A stretch of DNA of 64,000 nt from Bin127 sp965203505 (lineage in GTDB: Bacteria; Chloroflexota; Dehalococcoidia; Lucifugimonadales; Lucifugimonadaceae). Position 1 is the first letter of the stretch. Every line of letters begins with the position of its first letter. Of the stretch, positions 49,939-59,018 are shown in pieces. The notes under the pieces were generated by a model. That model was not told where the DNA came from, did not search any database, and saw only the letters and a list, made by a program, of their open reading frames with translations. Position numbers and translations under genes: made by a program. Location: the NCBI GenBank assembly GCA_965203505.1, contig OZ241880.1:2914001-2978000 (forward strand). Reading direction: 5' to 3'.

Positions 49939-50970
49939 ATGTCAAACCTACTCACACGTGACCAACTCGCTGCCCGAATCGACGCGTTTCCCCGCGCTGA
50001 GATCGCCCATACTCCAACTCCTTTGGAGGAAATGACGCGCCTGCGGGAAAGTTTGTCGGAAGAGGTGATTAACGTCCCTCAGATTTACATCAAACGCGAG
50101 GACCTGACGGGATTGGCGTATGGCGGAAACAAAGCCCGCCACTACGAGTTCGAGATGCCTCATATCGTTGAGGCTGGTTATGACACGCTCATAAACATCA
50201 TGGACTATCACTCGAACAATGCCCGAATGACGGCCGCGGCCGCCAACAAGGCTGGGTTGAGGTATGTCCTGATCCTTAAGAATGCCGCACACCGAAAGGT
50301 TCAGGGCAATCTGCTAATCGACAAATTACTCGGCGCTGAGCTTCATCTGCTGGACCAATTCCAGTCTGAGAACGCGGTCCAGTTCGCTGAAGACTTGAAG
50401 CAGCAAATGGAGTCCGAAGGTGCCAAGGTCTATTTCTTGCAGGAGCATCTTTTTCCGAGGATTGTCGGCATGGTGGGTTTCGTCCGATGCGGCCTTGAAA
50501 TGCTCGATCAGATCGAGGAACGAGGCCTTGAGAACGTCCACATCTACGGAGTCGCTGGTCGATCCTTGTGCGGGTTGATACTCGCGGCCAAGAATCTAGG
50601 TCTCGATTGGCGCTTCACTGGTGTCACGGTGAATTACGACATGCCGCTCGACGAATACATATTCCAACATACCGACGACATTCGCGATCTGACAGGTCTA
50701 CCGATCACGTTTGTGGAAGACGATATGCGCGTCCTCGATCAATTTGTCGGCGAAGGCTACGGTATCATGACGGCCCAGGTCGCTGATGCAATCAAGCTCG
50801 CCGCGCAGACGGACGCGATTATGCTGGACCCGAACTACACGGGCACGGTCATGGCGGCGATGTTGGATGACATTCGCGAAGGTAACGTATCGGCCGACGA
50901 GACGTTGATCTTTGTGCACACTGGCGGGTTACCCGCGCTCTTCACGTTCGCATCCGAACTGGCTCGTTGA
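49939..50970 (+). CDS. PLP-dependent enzyme, ACC deaminase/D-cysteine desulfhydrase family
   Basis: A 343-residue fold-II PLP enzyme. The PLP lysine lies in YIKREDLTGLAYGGNKARHYEF near residue 58, DYHSNNARMTAAAANKAGL near 95 corresponds to the SNHxRQxAA substrate loop (here SNNARMTAA), and VHTGGLPALFTF at the C-terminus is the PLP-phosphate/end motif. Members deaminate ACC or remove H2S from D-cysteine. The altered loop leaves the substrate open. ATG 49939 gives the family start; the frame extends to 49825. Confidence 0.88.
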   Translation: MSNLLTRDQLAARIDAFPRAEIAHTPTPLEEMTRLRESLSEEVINVPQIYIKREDLTGLAYGGNKARHYEFEMPHIVEAGYDTLINIMDYHSNNARMTAAAANKAGLRYVLILKNAAHRKVQGNLLIDKLLGAELHLLDQFQSENAVQFAEDLKQQMESEGAKVYFLQEHLFPRIVGMVGFVRCGLEMLDQIEERGLENVHIYGVAGRSLCGLILAAKNLGLDWRFTGVTVNYDMPLDEYIFQHTDDIRDLTGLPITFVEDDMRVLDQFVGEGYGIMTAQVADAIKLAAQTDAIMLDPNYTGTVMAAMLDDIREGNVSADETLIFVHTGGLPALFTFASELAR

Positions 50971-51036
50971 TACACGCTTCCTTGCGGAAGACCGCCGGGC
51001 TCGGGGCGGATGCAATCCGAGTCATGATTGAACTTG

Positions 51037-52014
51037 TCACGCAGACGGCAAGAACGTCAACCGATCGGTACTGTTTATCCGTTGCAAGTTGGCGATCAAC
51101 AACTGGTTTTGCCGACGTTGGTCTCGAATTCGCAGATGGTTAGACCATTTCGCGGACAACATCGCACCTGCAAGCAAGATGATGGATTCGATGTACACGA
51201 AGAAAAAGAACATCATCACGGTGCTGATGCTCCCGTAAATCGACGTCAGCAACCCGCCTGAGTTGCGCAGGAACAAGATGAAGATAAATTTCGTCAATTC
51301 GAACGCCACGGTGGCTAGGAAAGCAACACCAAGGATCTCGACAAACCGTACGTTCGTATTCGGAAGCCACCAGTAGACGACGGAGAAAACGACGTAGGTT
51401 ATAGTCGCCGGAATCGCTAGACCGGCGACTATAACTACCCATTGATTAAACGGCGCCACCTCGCTGGCCAAAAGGAAAGCAATCTCTCCGATGAAGGAGA
51501 ATATCGTTGACAACAGGACGGACAAGAATATGAGCGAAGATGCGACCGTCATCATGACGAAGTCGATCAGCCGCTCGGTGAGGAACGGACGGGGGCTGTA
51601 GATCCCCCAGATGATGTTGACACTCTTGCGGATCGAACCGAACACGCCCATACCCGCCACGAAAAGCCCGAGACCCGTCAGGCTGGACGTAACGGCTGGT
51701 TGGTTGCTGACGTTGTGGATGAATCCCTCCACGAAAGATGGACCCTCGGTTTCCGCCAAAACCGGGATCTGATTGACGATGCCGGTGATCAAGCGATCCT
51801 CGAAACCTTCAATTCCCACTACAAAACGCCACAGCGTGATCAAAGCTATGGACAACGGGAAGATCGACAGGAAACTGTAGAAAGCGATGGCTGCGGCAAG
51901 GTAGTGTCCGTTTACGGACATGAAGTCGTTCACGTTGTGAAACGTGAACCAGAATACCTGGCTCATCCAACGGAAGACTACGCGGATGTATGTTGGTTCG
52001 CGAGTGCTCGCCAT
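51037..52014 (-). CDS. YihY/BrkB family membrane protein
   Basis: A 325-residue inner-membrane protein with six hydrophobic segments. GHYLAAAIAFYSFLSIFPLSIALITL near residue 36 is the family hallmark, and GMGVFGSIRKSVNIIWG near 122 and GSISTVMMFFFFVYIESIILLAGAML near 262 are also typical. Once called RNase BN by mistake; its role is unknown, possibly transport or envelope. It lies 65 bp after the pterin-binding methyltransferase gene on the same strand. A basic/Gln-rich cytoplasmic tail follows the last segment. Confidence 0.92.
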   Translation of the reverse strand: MASTREPTYIRVVFRWMSQVFWFTFHNVNDFMSVNGHYLAAAIAFYSFLSIFPLSIALITLWRFVVGIEGFEDRLITGIVNQIPVLAETEGPSFVEGFIHNVSNQPAVTSSLTGLGLFVAGMGVFGSIRKSVNIIWGIYSPRPFLTERLIDFVMMTVASSLIFLSVLLSTIFSFIGEIAFLLASEVAPFNQWVVIVAGLAIPATITYVVFSVVYWWLPNTNVRFVEILGVAFLATVAFELTKFIFILFLRNSGGLLTSIYGSISTVMMFFFFVYIESIILLAGAMLSAKWSNHLRIRDQRRQNQLLIANLQRINSTDRLTFLPSA

Positions 52015-52079
52015 AGGTCAGGTCTCCTAGAGACCTCCGTCAGGGTATTGAAAAGTCTGGCGGACGTGCGGAAACGCCG

Positions 52080-53114
52080 TCAATCAAGTTCGCCACTTCG
52101 GTACGCAGTGATGTAATTCATCGCGAAGTCGTCCCTACCCTGAAGTAGATCGACCGCATATCGGACGCGTGGGGACTCCATGTCAAGGTTCATGGCTCGC
52201 TCGACTTTAACTTGTATGGGGTCGATGATACCCGAATCCGCTCCAGCTTCAACCGCCAGCCTGACAAACGCCTCGTTTACCAACGCTCGTTTAGGTAGGC
52301 CGAACGACACGTTGCTCATTCCCCCAGTGATGTGAACGTCTTCACCGAAGCGGTCCCGTAACTTCGCAATCGCCTCCAACGCGTGGGGGCCGTACGCCTT
52401 GTCGACGGAGACGGGAAAGAATAGCGGGTCGATGAACATGTCCTCGTAGTCGATGCCGCGGTCGCTCGCCGCGTCGACTACACGCGTTGCGTTTTCAAGT
52501 CGCTCATCAGCATTGTCGGGCATGCCGCTCTCAGAGGCCGCAGAGATGATGCACCTTGCGTTGTGTTCGACGATCAAGTCCAGCGTTTCGAGCCGTTCGA
52601 GCGCGACAGAGTTGACCATGGGTTGACCAGATGATCCATCGTACTCTTCAAGGCCGCCTTGAATGATATCGGAGTTAGAAGAGTCTATGCTCGGCGGAAC
52701 CTTGGACACCGATTGCACGAATTTAACCAGCCATCTCATGGCCTCGATCTGTTCGTGGAGTCGGTGCGAGAGTTCGTCGACGTTTAAGTCGAGATACGTT
52801 GCACCTGCCCGTGTTTGCCGCCCCACTTCGTGCTCGATATAGGCCTCACCTTCAGCGGCATCGGACCCGCTGCCGTTGACGCCTTTCCAGACCGCAATCA
52901 TGAAGTGTTTCAAGTTGCCTTGCTGATATGGTTGCGTGCTCTCGAAGTGTTCCGGCACGCGCACGAAACGCGCTTCGCCACCCGAACGATATTTCACTGC
53001 TTCGGACCCGTCGTCGAACACGTGACCACGTATCCCGCCACGCTTGACGACGCGCGTGCAATGGATGTTTTCTCCGATGATTGTGAAATCAGTAGCTGTC
53101 ATGTGGGTGGGCAT
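52080..53114 (-). CDS. Pterin-binding methyltransferase-type TIM barrel (MeTr/DHPS family)
   Basis: A 344-residue protein. The barrel core has TYLDLNVDELS near residue 111 (pterin-binding Asp/Asn), VPPSIDSSNSDIIQGGLEEY near 141, PMVNSVALERLE near 166, DPLFFPVSVDK near 232 and VHITGGMSNVSFGLP near 260. These match methyl-THF:corrinoid methyltransferases better than dihydropteroate synthases. The first 75 residues and the long ending are additional. No corrinoid protein or Fe-S partner is adjacent, so the methyl acceptor is unknown. A start at 53102 is possible. Confidence 0.85.
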   Translation of the reverse strand: MPTHMTATDFTIIGENIHCTRVVKRGGIRGHVFDDGSEAVKYRSGGEARFVRVPEHFESTQPYQQGNLKHFMIAVWKGVNGSGSDAAEGEAYIEHEVGRQTRAGATYLDLNVDELSHRLHEQIEAMRWLVKFVQSVSKVPPSIDSSNSDIIQGGLEEYDGSSGQPMVNSVALERLETLDLIVEHNARCIISAASESGMPDNADERLENATRVVDAASDRGIDYEDMFIDPLFFPVSVDKAYGPHALEAIAKLRDRFGEDVHITGGMSNVSFGLPKRALVNEAFVRLAVEAGADSGIIDPIQVKVERAMNLDMESPRVRYAVDLLQGRDDFAMNYITAYRSGELD

Positions 53115-53213
53115 GATTGCGATATTGACCAGGGATGCAGTCGCAACGAATCAAGTCTATTCTCATACGGCTGAACGGCACTTGCAAATGGGGAAGGTCT
53201 CGAACAACAACCT

Positions 53214-53978
53214 TCAATGTCGCTTTAGGCGCAGCAATGTTAAACGCCAAAAGGCTTCGGCTGCGATTTGCAGCGACATCTTGGACTTGCCTGCCGTCCG
53301 TTCCATAAAGGTGTACGGATGCTCAGCTATTTTTAACCCTTCACGCTGAGTCCGATACGCGACCTCAGCTTGAAACCCGAAGCCGGTTATTGAGAGACGA
53401 TCCAAATCTATGGCTTCAAGGGCGCGGCGGCGATATGCTTTGAATCCCCCTGTCGCGTCGTGCACATTCAATCCAAGGATCATACGGATTCCCAAATTGG
53501 CCCATTTGCTGAGCAGCACTCGAGACATGTTCCAATTCGGATCGACGTCGCCACCACCGCTGTAGCGAGTCCCGACAACCACGTCCGATTTTTTGAGTGC
53601 CGCCACCATTTGCGGGACCTCGGCTGGCGGGTGTGAAAGGTCGCAATCCATCTGGACGATATACGGTGCGCCCGATTCCAACGCGATCTTGAAACCGGCG
53701 ACGTATGCCGTTCCCAACCCTAGCTTCCCTCGCCTATGCGCAACGACGATGCGACCGGGAAATTTACGTGTGAGACCATCGGCAATGTCGCCCGTCCCGT
53801 CTGGTGACGAATCGTCGACGAACAGTACGCCTAACTTTGGAACGTCTAGGGATAGGAGTCCCTCTACGATGACGCGGATGTTCTCGGCTTCATTGAACGT
53901 CGGGATGACGACGACAACCGCGACATCTCGGCCAAATGCGCCAGAGACGTTGATCGGAACTGGAGCGTCGTCAGTCAT
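53214..53978 (-). CDS. Polyprenol-monophosphate mannosyltransferase-type glycosyltransferase (GT2)
   Basis: A 254-residue DPM1-like GT2 enzyme. VVVIPTFNEAENIRVIVEGLL near residue 20, LFVDDSSPDGTGD near 51 and IVQMDCDLSHPPAEVPQM near 95 (metal-binding D-x-D) are diagnostic. VVVGTRYSGGGDVDPNW, then ATGGFKAYRR, complete the family. It transfers mannose or glucose from a nucleotide sugar to polyprenyl phosphate at the membrane face, for glycan or lipoglycan assembly. No C-terminal membrane helices follow. It lies 17 bp after lysC on the same strand. Confidence 0.94.
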   Translation of the reverse strand: MTDDAPVPINVSGAFGRDVAVVVVIPTFNEAENIRVIVEGLLSLDVPKLGVLFVDDSSPDGTGDIADGLTRKFPGRIVVAHRRGKLGLGTAYVAGFKIALESGAPYIVQMDCDLSHPPAEVPQMVAALKKSDVVVGTRYSGGGDVDPNWNMSRVLLSKWANLGIRMILGLNVHDATGGFKAYRRRALEAIDLDRLSITGFGFQAEVAYRTQREGLKIAEHPYTFMERTAGKSKMSLQIAAEAFWRLTLLRLKRH

Positions 53979-53995
53979 TCTTTAACAGCGTCGTG

Positions 53996-55240
53996 CTAAA
54001 TCGTTTCAAGTTCGAATTCGGCATGGATCGCTTTAGCCGCCGTGCCGACCTGTTCTTGGTCGACGATGCAGGTGATGCGGATTTCGGATGTCGTTATCAT
54101 CTCGATGTTCACACCCGCGTCTGCAAGGGCGCGGAACATTCGAGCCGCGTAACCAGGCGAATTGGTCATACCAGTGCCGACAACACTCACTTTGGCCAAT
54201 CCGCCGCGAGTGGCGAGTCCGGAATGCTCAACGTTCTCGTTGCCCTCAGTTATCTCTGCCACACGTTGCAAATACTCTTGGCCGACGGTGAACGACATAT
54301 CAGTTAAGCCACGAGTTGAAACGTTTTGGACGATGACATCTACGCTGATCCCGGCTTCCGCCAATGGTGACATGATTGCGGCAGCGATACCCGGCTTATC
54401 AGCGATACCGTGAAGAGTCACTCTTGCGACGGAGCGCTCTGTTGCGATGCTGGTTATGCTTTTTCGGATCTCCATGTCGCTGTCACTGCCTTCAAAGTTG
54501 GTGATTTGAGTACCTATCGCGTCGGGGTTGAACGACGAAGTGATGAGCATCGGAACCTTGTGCACCGCGGCCATCTCGATTGATCGAGGGTTCATCTTGG
54601 CCCCCAACGATGCCATCTCGAGCATCTCTTCGTAGCCGATGTGTGAAATGATCCGCGCATCAGGCACCAATCGTGGATCGGCAGTGTAAATGCCGTCTAC
54701 ATCGGTGTATATTTCGCAAACGTCCGCTTTAATCGATGCAGCGATAGCGACCGCGGTCAAGTCCGACGCGCCTCTGCCAAGTGTCGTCGTGTCATCCGAC
54801 GGCGTCAATCCTTGAAAACCGGCTACAACAACAATTCGTCTCCGGCCGAGCTCGCGCAACACTCTCGCCGGATCGATCTCTGCGATCCGTGCCGAACCGA
54901 ACGTCTCGTCAGTCCGAATGCCTGCTTGCCTTCCACTTAAGCTGATCGCATCATGCCCCAGCCCGCGTATCGCGATCCCAAGCAAAGATGCGCTCACGAG
55001 TTCACCGGTCGAGATTAGGGCGTCCGTTTCACGCGGGCTAGGCGATCGGTCTCCGGAGAGCCGATTGGCGAGATTGAGCAGTTCATCGGTCGTGTCGCCC
55101 ATCGCTGATACGCAGACGACTATATCCACGCCGAGGGCTCGACGATCACACACGCGGCGAGCGACGCTCTTTATGAGGTCTTCGGTCGCGAGCGAACTGC
55201 CGCCGAATTTTTGAACGACGAGTTGGGCGTCTTCACTCAT
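53996..55240 (-). CDS. lysC: Aspartate kinase
   Basis: A 414-residue class II aspartokinase, the first step of the Lys/Thr/Met pathway. LVVQKFGGSSLATED at the start (KFGGSS for the usual KFGGTS), ALISTGELVSASLLG near residue 75, and VVAGFQGLTPSDDTTTLGRGASDLTAVAIAA near 133-163 form the kinase domain. Two ACT domains follow from about residue 262 (VARVTLHGIADKPGIAAAI) and 338 (KVSVVGTGMTNSPGYAARMF), the site of feedback inhibition. ATG overlaps the thrB stop by 4 bases. thrB-lysC form a threonine unit. Confidence 0.96.
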   Translation of the reverse strand: MSEDAQLVVQKFGGSSLATEDLIKSVARRVCDRRALGVDIVVCVSAMGDTTDELLNLANRLSGDRSPSPRETDALISTGELVSASLLGIAIRGLGHDAISLSGRQAGIRTDETFGSARIAEIDPARVLRELGRRRIVVVAGFQGLTPSDDTTTLGRGASDLTAVAIAASIKADVCEIYTDVDGIYTADPRLVPDARIISHIGYEEMLEMASLGAKMNPRSIEMAAVHKVPMLITSSFNPDAIGTQITNFEGSDSDMEIRKSITSIATERSVARVTLHGIADKPGIAAAIMSPLAEAGISVDVIVQNVSTRGLTDMSFTVGQEYLQRVAEITEGNENVEHSGLATRGGLAKVSVVGTGMTNSPGYAARMFRALADAGVNIEMITTSEIRITCIVDQEQVGTAAKAIHAEFELETI

Positions 55241-56205
55241 GGTTGCGAATCGTGGAAATCAGGTGCCTGTATTATCTGAACGCCGTCATTCGAGATGTCT
55301 AGGACCATGGCTTTCCCTTCGATCTGCGCTTTGCGGGCGTTTTCGGACATCTCGTAGCAGATCGTCATGAAGCGGTCGGTCGCTAATGCCATGATCGTGG
55401 GACCGGCGCCAGATAGAAAAACGCCATGTGCCCCGGCATCGAGCGCGCCGCGGGCGATCGGACTGAATTTGGGAAACAAATGTTGAATCCGTTGTGGTTG
55501 ATGCAAACGATCGTCCGTCGCGTGGCGGATCAGATCCCACTGCCCAGATGACAATGCGTGAACCAACATCGCCGCTCGTCCCACGTTGAACACTGCATCG
55601 GATCGCGTCAATGTATCGGGCAGGATGCCCCGGGCCGCCTCGGTCTGCATCGAGAAATCGGGAACGAACGCCACGGCTTTCAGCTCATCGGAGACCGGCA
55701 CGTGACTCGTGATCCAACCGGGATGAGCGGATGGCTCCTCGACGTGGATCCCGATCTGGCAACCGCCGAAAACCGCGGGTGCCGCGTTATCAGGATGCCC
55801 CTCGATATCGGCTGCAATGGCAAACATTCGTTCGCGCGTTTTGGCGTCCGATAAATCTTGATTGGCAAATGCGAATGCGGCGGCGATACCGGTGACGGTC
55901 GCAGCGGAAGAAGAACCCAGACCACGAGTCAACGGAACTTTGTTGACGCATTCGAAGACCAAATCTGTCTCGTCTACTCCGAGTGCGTGGAAAGTGTGTT
56001 TAGCGCTCGTGGCGATGAGATTGGAATCGTCAGTCGGCAATGATTCTTCGCCTTCGCCGCGGATTTTTACGGCGGATTTCCCGCGGGTTACCGTGGTCTC
56101 GTTCCAGAGATCTACAGCCATCCCTAGGCAGTCGAAACCGGGTCCGAGATTTGCGCTGGTAGCCGGGACACGGATCATTGCGCGTTCGATAGACGGCTCG
56201 GGCAT
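55237..56205 (-). CDS. thrB: Homoserine kinase
   Basis: A GHMP-family kinase of about 322 residues from ATG 56205. MIRVPATSANLGPGFDCLGMA is the classic ThrB start, PLTRGLGSSSAATVTGIAAAF near residue 88 is the ATP-binding glycine-serine loop, and GHPDNAAPAVFGGCQIG near 129 is family-specific. DAGAHGVFLSGAGPTIMAL near 255 is the C-terminal GHMP motif. It phosphorylates homoserine in threonine synthesis. The frame is open to a TTG at 56295, and ATG 56178 would start exactly at MIRV, so the start is uncertain. It couples with lysC. Confidence 0.94.
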   Translation of the reverse strand: MPEPSIERAMIRVPATSANLGPGFDCLGMAVDLWNETTVTRGKSAVKIRGEGEESLPTDDSNLIATSAKHTFHALGVDETDLVFECVNKVPLTRGLGSSSAATVTGIAAAFAFANQDLSDAKTRERMFAIAADIEGHPDNAAPAVFGGCQIGIHVEEPSAHPGWITSHVPVSDELKAVAFVPDFSMQTEAARGILPDTLTRSDAVFNVGRAAMLVHALSSGQWDLIRHATDDRLHQPQRIQHLFPKFSPIARGALDAGAHGVFLSGAGPTIMALATDRFMTICYEMSENARKAQIEGKAMVLDISNDGVQIIQAPDFHDSQP

Positions 56206-56426
56206 TGAATGGACTACGTGCGGAGACAATCCCGTCAGGACAGTTGGATTTTCCGGATCGTCATGCGGTTCAAAAAGTTGGGAGAAATGCCGCAAACGTG
56301 CATCTTCAAATTAGTATAATGCGCTATTCGTGGCTACTCCGACGGCACCCATTTTGGTCGTTCGATTCGTACGGGTAGAGCACACACATAAACGATGCAT
56401 TGCGTAGAAAGTCGAGAGTTGCAACG

Positions 56427-57419
56427 ATGCCTGTAGCGGTTCTGCTGGGTCCGATAGCTGAGGGCCGTTTGAACATCCGTCAAAGAGAGGCCAGTGAAGA
56501 GGCAGAAAAATACCCGGAGTTGGATTTGAGGGTCGTCGACTCGAAGCAGTCGCGAGCAGACGTTATACGAGAGTGCCAAGACGCGATCGCATTGATTGCT
56601 GGTGGACATCGGGCGTTCGACACGGAGATGATCTCAGAAATGAGCAACCTCCGTCTGATCCAAACATTCAGTGCCGGCACAGATTGGATGGACAAAGCGG
56701 CTTTGGCGGAACTCGGTGTTGAAGTCGCCAACAACGGAGGCGCCAATGCCGTCGCTGTGGCCGAACACGCGATAATCCTGATGCTGTCGGTGGAGCGGAA
56801 AATCGACCGACAGATCGATTCTGTGAAGGCCGGCACTTGGATGGCTGGGGTCGGCGGCGATCGAACTGAGTTCCATACGTTGGTCGGCAAACGGATCGGC
56901 ATCGTCGGACTTGGCCAGATCGGCTCTCGCGTGGCGAAGCGGCTGCAAGGATGGGAATGCGAAGTCGTCTACCACGACGTCGTGGACTACGCCGATGAGT
57001 ACATCCAAGCGGCAAACGCTACTTTCGTCGAATTAGACGAATTGCTCGAAACCTCGGACATTGTCAGCCTCCACGTTCCTTTGGAGCGGACGACGCGCCA
57101 CATGATTTCGGATCGGGAGTTCGCGATGATGAAAAATACCGCGATATTGGTGAACACGTGTCGCGGTCCCGTGGTGGACGAAGCTGCGTTGAAACGGGCA
57201 TTGAACGACGGTCAGATTTTCGGAGCTGGATTAGACGTGACCGAGGTCGAACCGATCGAAGCCGACAACGATCTCCCTGAATTGCCAAATGTCGTTGTTA
57301 CGCCTCATTTGGCGACGCGTGCGCTGGAATCTGAACACAACGCAACACACAACGCCGTCGCAAATGTTGCTCGAGTGGCGCGAGGCGAATCGCCCGAATG
57401 GGTAGTGCCGCCGGTTTGA
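56427..57419 (+). CDS. D-isomer-specific 2-hydroxyacid dehydrogenase
   Basis: A 330-residue dehydrogenase. The NAD-binding site is VGKRIGIVGLGQIGSRVAKRLQG near residue 152. The catalytic Arg lies in LVNTCRGPVVDEAALKRAL near 240, the Glu in GLDVTEVEPIEADNDL near 268 and the His in VVVTPHLATRALES near 290. EHAIILMLSVERKID near 113 is also typical. SerA-like and hydroxypyruvate/glyoxylate reductases share this pattern; the lack of a C-terminal ACT domain argues against a regulated SerA. ATG 56427 was chosen; the frame is open to 56400. Confidence 0.92.
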   Translation: MPVAVLLGPIAEGRLNIRQREASEEAEKYPELDLRVVDSKQSRADVIRECQDAIALIAGGHRAFDTEMISEMSNLRLIQTFSAGTDWMDKAALAELGVEVANNGGANAVAVAEHAIILMLSVERKIDRQIDSVKAGTWMAGVGGDRTEFHTLVGKRIGIVGLGQIGSRVAKRLQGWECEVVYHDVVDYADEYIQAANATFVELDELLETSDIVSLHVPLERTTRHMISDREFAMMKNTAILVNTCRGPVVDEAALKRALNDGQIFGAGLDVTEVEPIEADNDLPELPNVVVTPHLATRALESEHNATHNAVANVARVARGESPEWVVPPV

Positions 57420-57499
57420 GTTATCGGATCCCGATACGTGCGTCAGATGTGAATCGGAATTAACATGTACAGTGCACGTGCTCGGAAGATGACGAGTTA

Positions 57500-59005
57500 A
57501 TGTGGGTGTTGCGCCACGTCGCGACCGCTCCGGACTTGCGTGGATCACTAAATCTCGAGACCGAAAACGTTGCCATCGGCAACGATAAGCCGCGGGAAGC
57601 TTGCGGCATATTCGGTGCATATATTCCGGGACACGAGGCGGCACGTGCGGCATTCTTCGGAATCTTTGCTCTTCAGCACCGCGGACAGGAAAGTGCCGGC
57701 ATCGCGGCGTCGAACGGCACATCGCTCAGCCTGACCGCTGAAGTTGGGTTGGTTTCCCAAGTATTCGAAGAGAGGGACTTGGCCGACCTTCAAGGACATC
57801 TAGCGATAGCTCACACGCGCTACTCGACCACTGGGTCCAATCGGCGTCACAACGCCCAACCGATCATGGCGTACGGCCCCCGCGGCGCGCTCGCCGTCGG
57901 TCACAACGGCAACGTCATAAACGCCATGAAGTTGCGCGAATTCTGCCGGGAAGAATACGGCAGCGAATTCACCGGTAGCACCGACAGCGAGGTTATCGCT
58001 GAGCTCTTTGCCAAGACACCGGGCGATGACTGGTTCGACATCTCCGACAAAGTAATGTCAATGCTTAACGGGGCGTACTCGCTGATCATGATGACGAAAC
58101 ATGAGTTGATCGCGGTCCGGGACCCTCTCGGGGTTCGTCCGCTGTGCCTCGGGAAATTGGATGGAGGTTGGGTGTTCGCTTCGGAATCCGCCGCGCTCGA
58201 CAACTTGGGGGCGGAGTTCGTACGAGAACTAGAACCTGGCGAAGTGATGATCGTCAATTTGGACGGGATCCAGGATTGGATCTGGCCCAAGGCTTCATCG
58301 ACCCACAAAATGTGCATCTTCGAGCAGATCTACTTCGCTCGTCCAGACAGTGTGCTCGAAGGCAGTTTGGCCTATGAAAATAGGATGCAGATGGGCGCAA
58401 TTGCGTATCGCGAGAACCCGGTTGAGGCGGACTTGGTGATCGGAATCCCAGACTCATCGACGCCGCATGCCGCGGGCTTCGCTGCGGAAGCGAACATTCC
58501 GTATGCCGAAGGTCTCGTCAGGAACCGATACGTCGGTCGGACCTTTATTCAACCTGATCAATACATGCGCGACATCGGCGTCAAGACCAAGTTCAACGCG
58601 ATGAAGCAGGTCATAAACGGCAAAAGGATCGTCGTAGTGGACGATTCGATAGTTCGTAGCACCACGATCCGACACGTTGTGAAGATGTTGCGAGAAGCTG
58701 GTGCGGCCGAGGTGCATGTGCGTGTCGCGGCTCCACCGATCAAATCGACTTGCCATTTCGGTGTCGATATGGCGACACTCGATCAGTTGATCGCGGCAAA
58801 CTACACGGTTGAAGAGATCTGCCAAATGATCGGCGCCGACACTCTTTGCTATCTGAGTTTGGAAGGGTTGGAGGAAGCCGTAGCAGCGGGACGCAACGAA
58901 TACTGTCGTGGATGTTTCACCGGCAAGTACCCGATCGACGTGCAATTGGAAATGGACAAATTGCGCATGGACCGGTTGGTGCCGGAGCCGGTTGCCGCCT
59001 CGTAA
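57500..59005 (+). CDS. purF: Amidophosphoribosyltransferase
   Basis: A 501-residue PurF, first enzyme of purine synthesis. A propeptide of about 34 residues precedes CGIFGAYIPGHEAARAAFFG, whose Cys is the N-terminal nucleophile of the glutaminase. QHRGQESAGIA, AIAHTRYSTTGS and HNGNVIN follow. KRIVVVDDSIVRSTT near residue 375 is the PRPP-binding loop. Cysteines in MCIFEQIYFARPDS, STCHFGVD and EYCRGCFTGKYP match the [4Fe-4S] ligands of the Bacillus-type enzyme. It starts the purF-purM-purH operon, 13 bp before purM. Confidence 0.96.
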   Translation: MWVLRHVATAPDLRGSLNLETENVAIGNDKPREACGIFGAYIPGHEAARAAFFGIFALQHRGQESAGIAASNGTSLSLTAEVGLVSQVFEERDLADLQGHLAIAHTRYSTTGSNRRHNAQPIMAYGPRGALAVGHNGNVINAMKLREFCREEYGSEFTGSTDSEVIAELFAKTPGDDWFDISDKVMSMLNGAYSLIMMTKHELIAVRDPLGVRPLCLGKLDGGWVFASESAALDNLGAEFVRELEPGEVMIVNLDGIQDWIWPKASSTHKMCIFEQIYFARPDSVLEGSLAYENRMQMGAIAYRENPVEADLVIGIPDSSTPHAAGFAAEANIPYAEGLVRNRYVGRTFIQPDQYMRDIGVKTKFNAMKQVINGKRIVVVDDSIVRSTTIRHVVKMLREAGAAEVHVRVAAPPIKSTCHFGVDMATLDQLIAANYTVEEICQMIGADTLCYLSLEGLEEAVAAGRNEYCRGCFTGKYPIDVQLEMDKLRMDRLVPEPVAAS

Positions 59006-59018
59006 TCGCGAATTGCGA

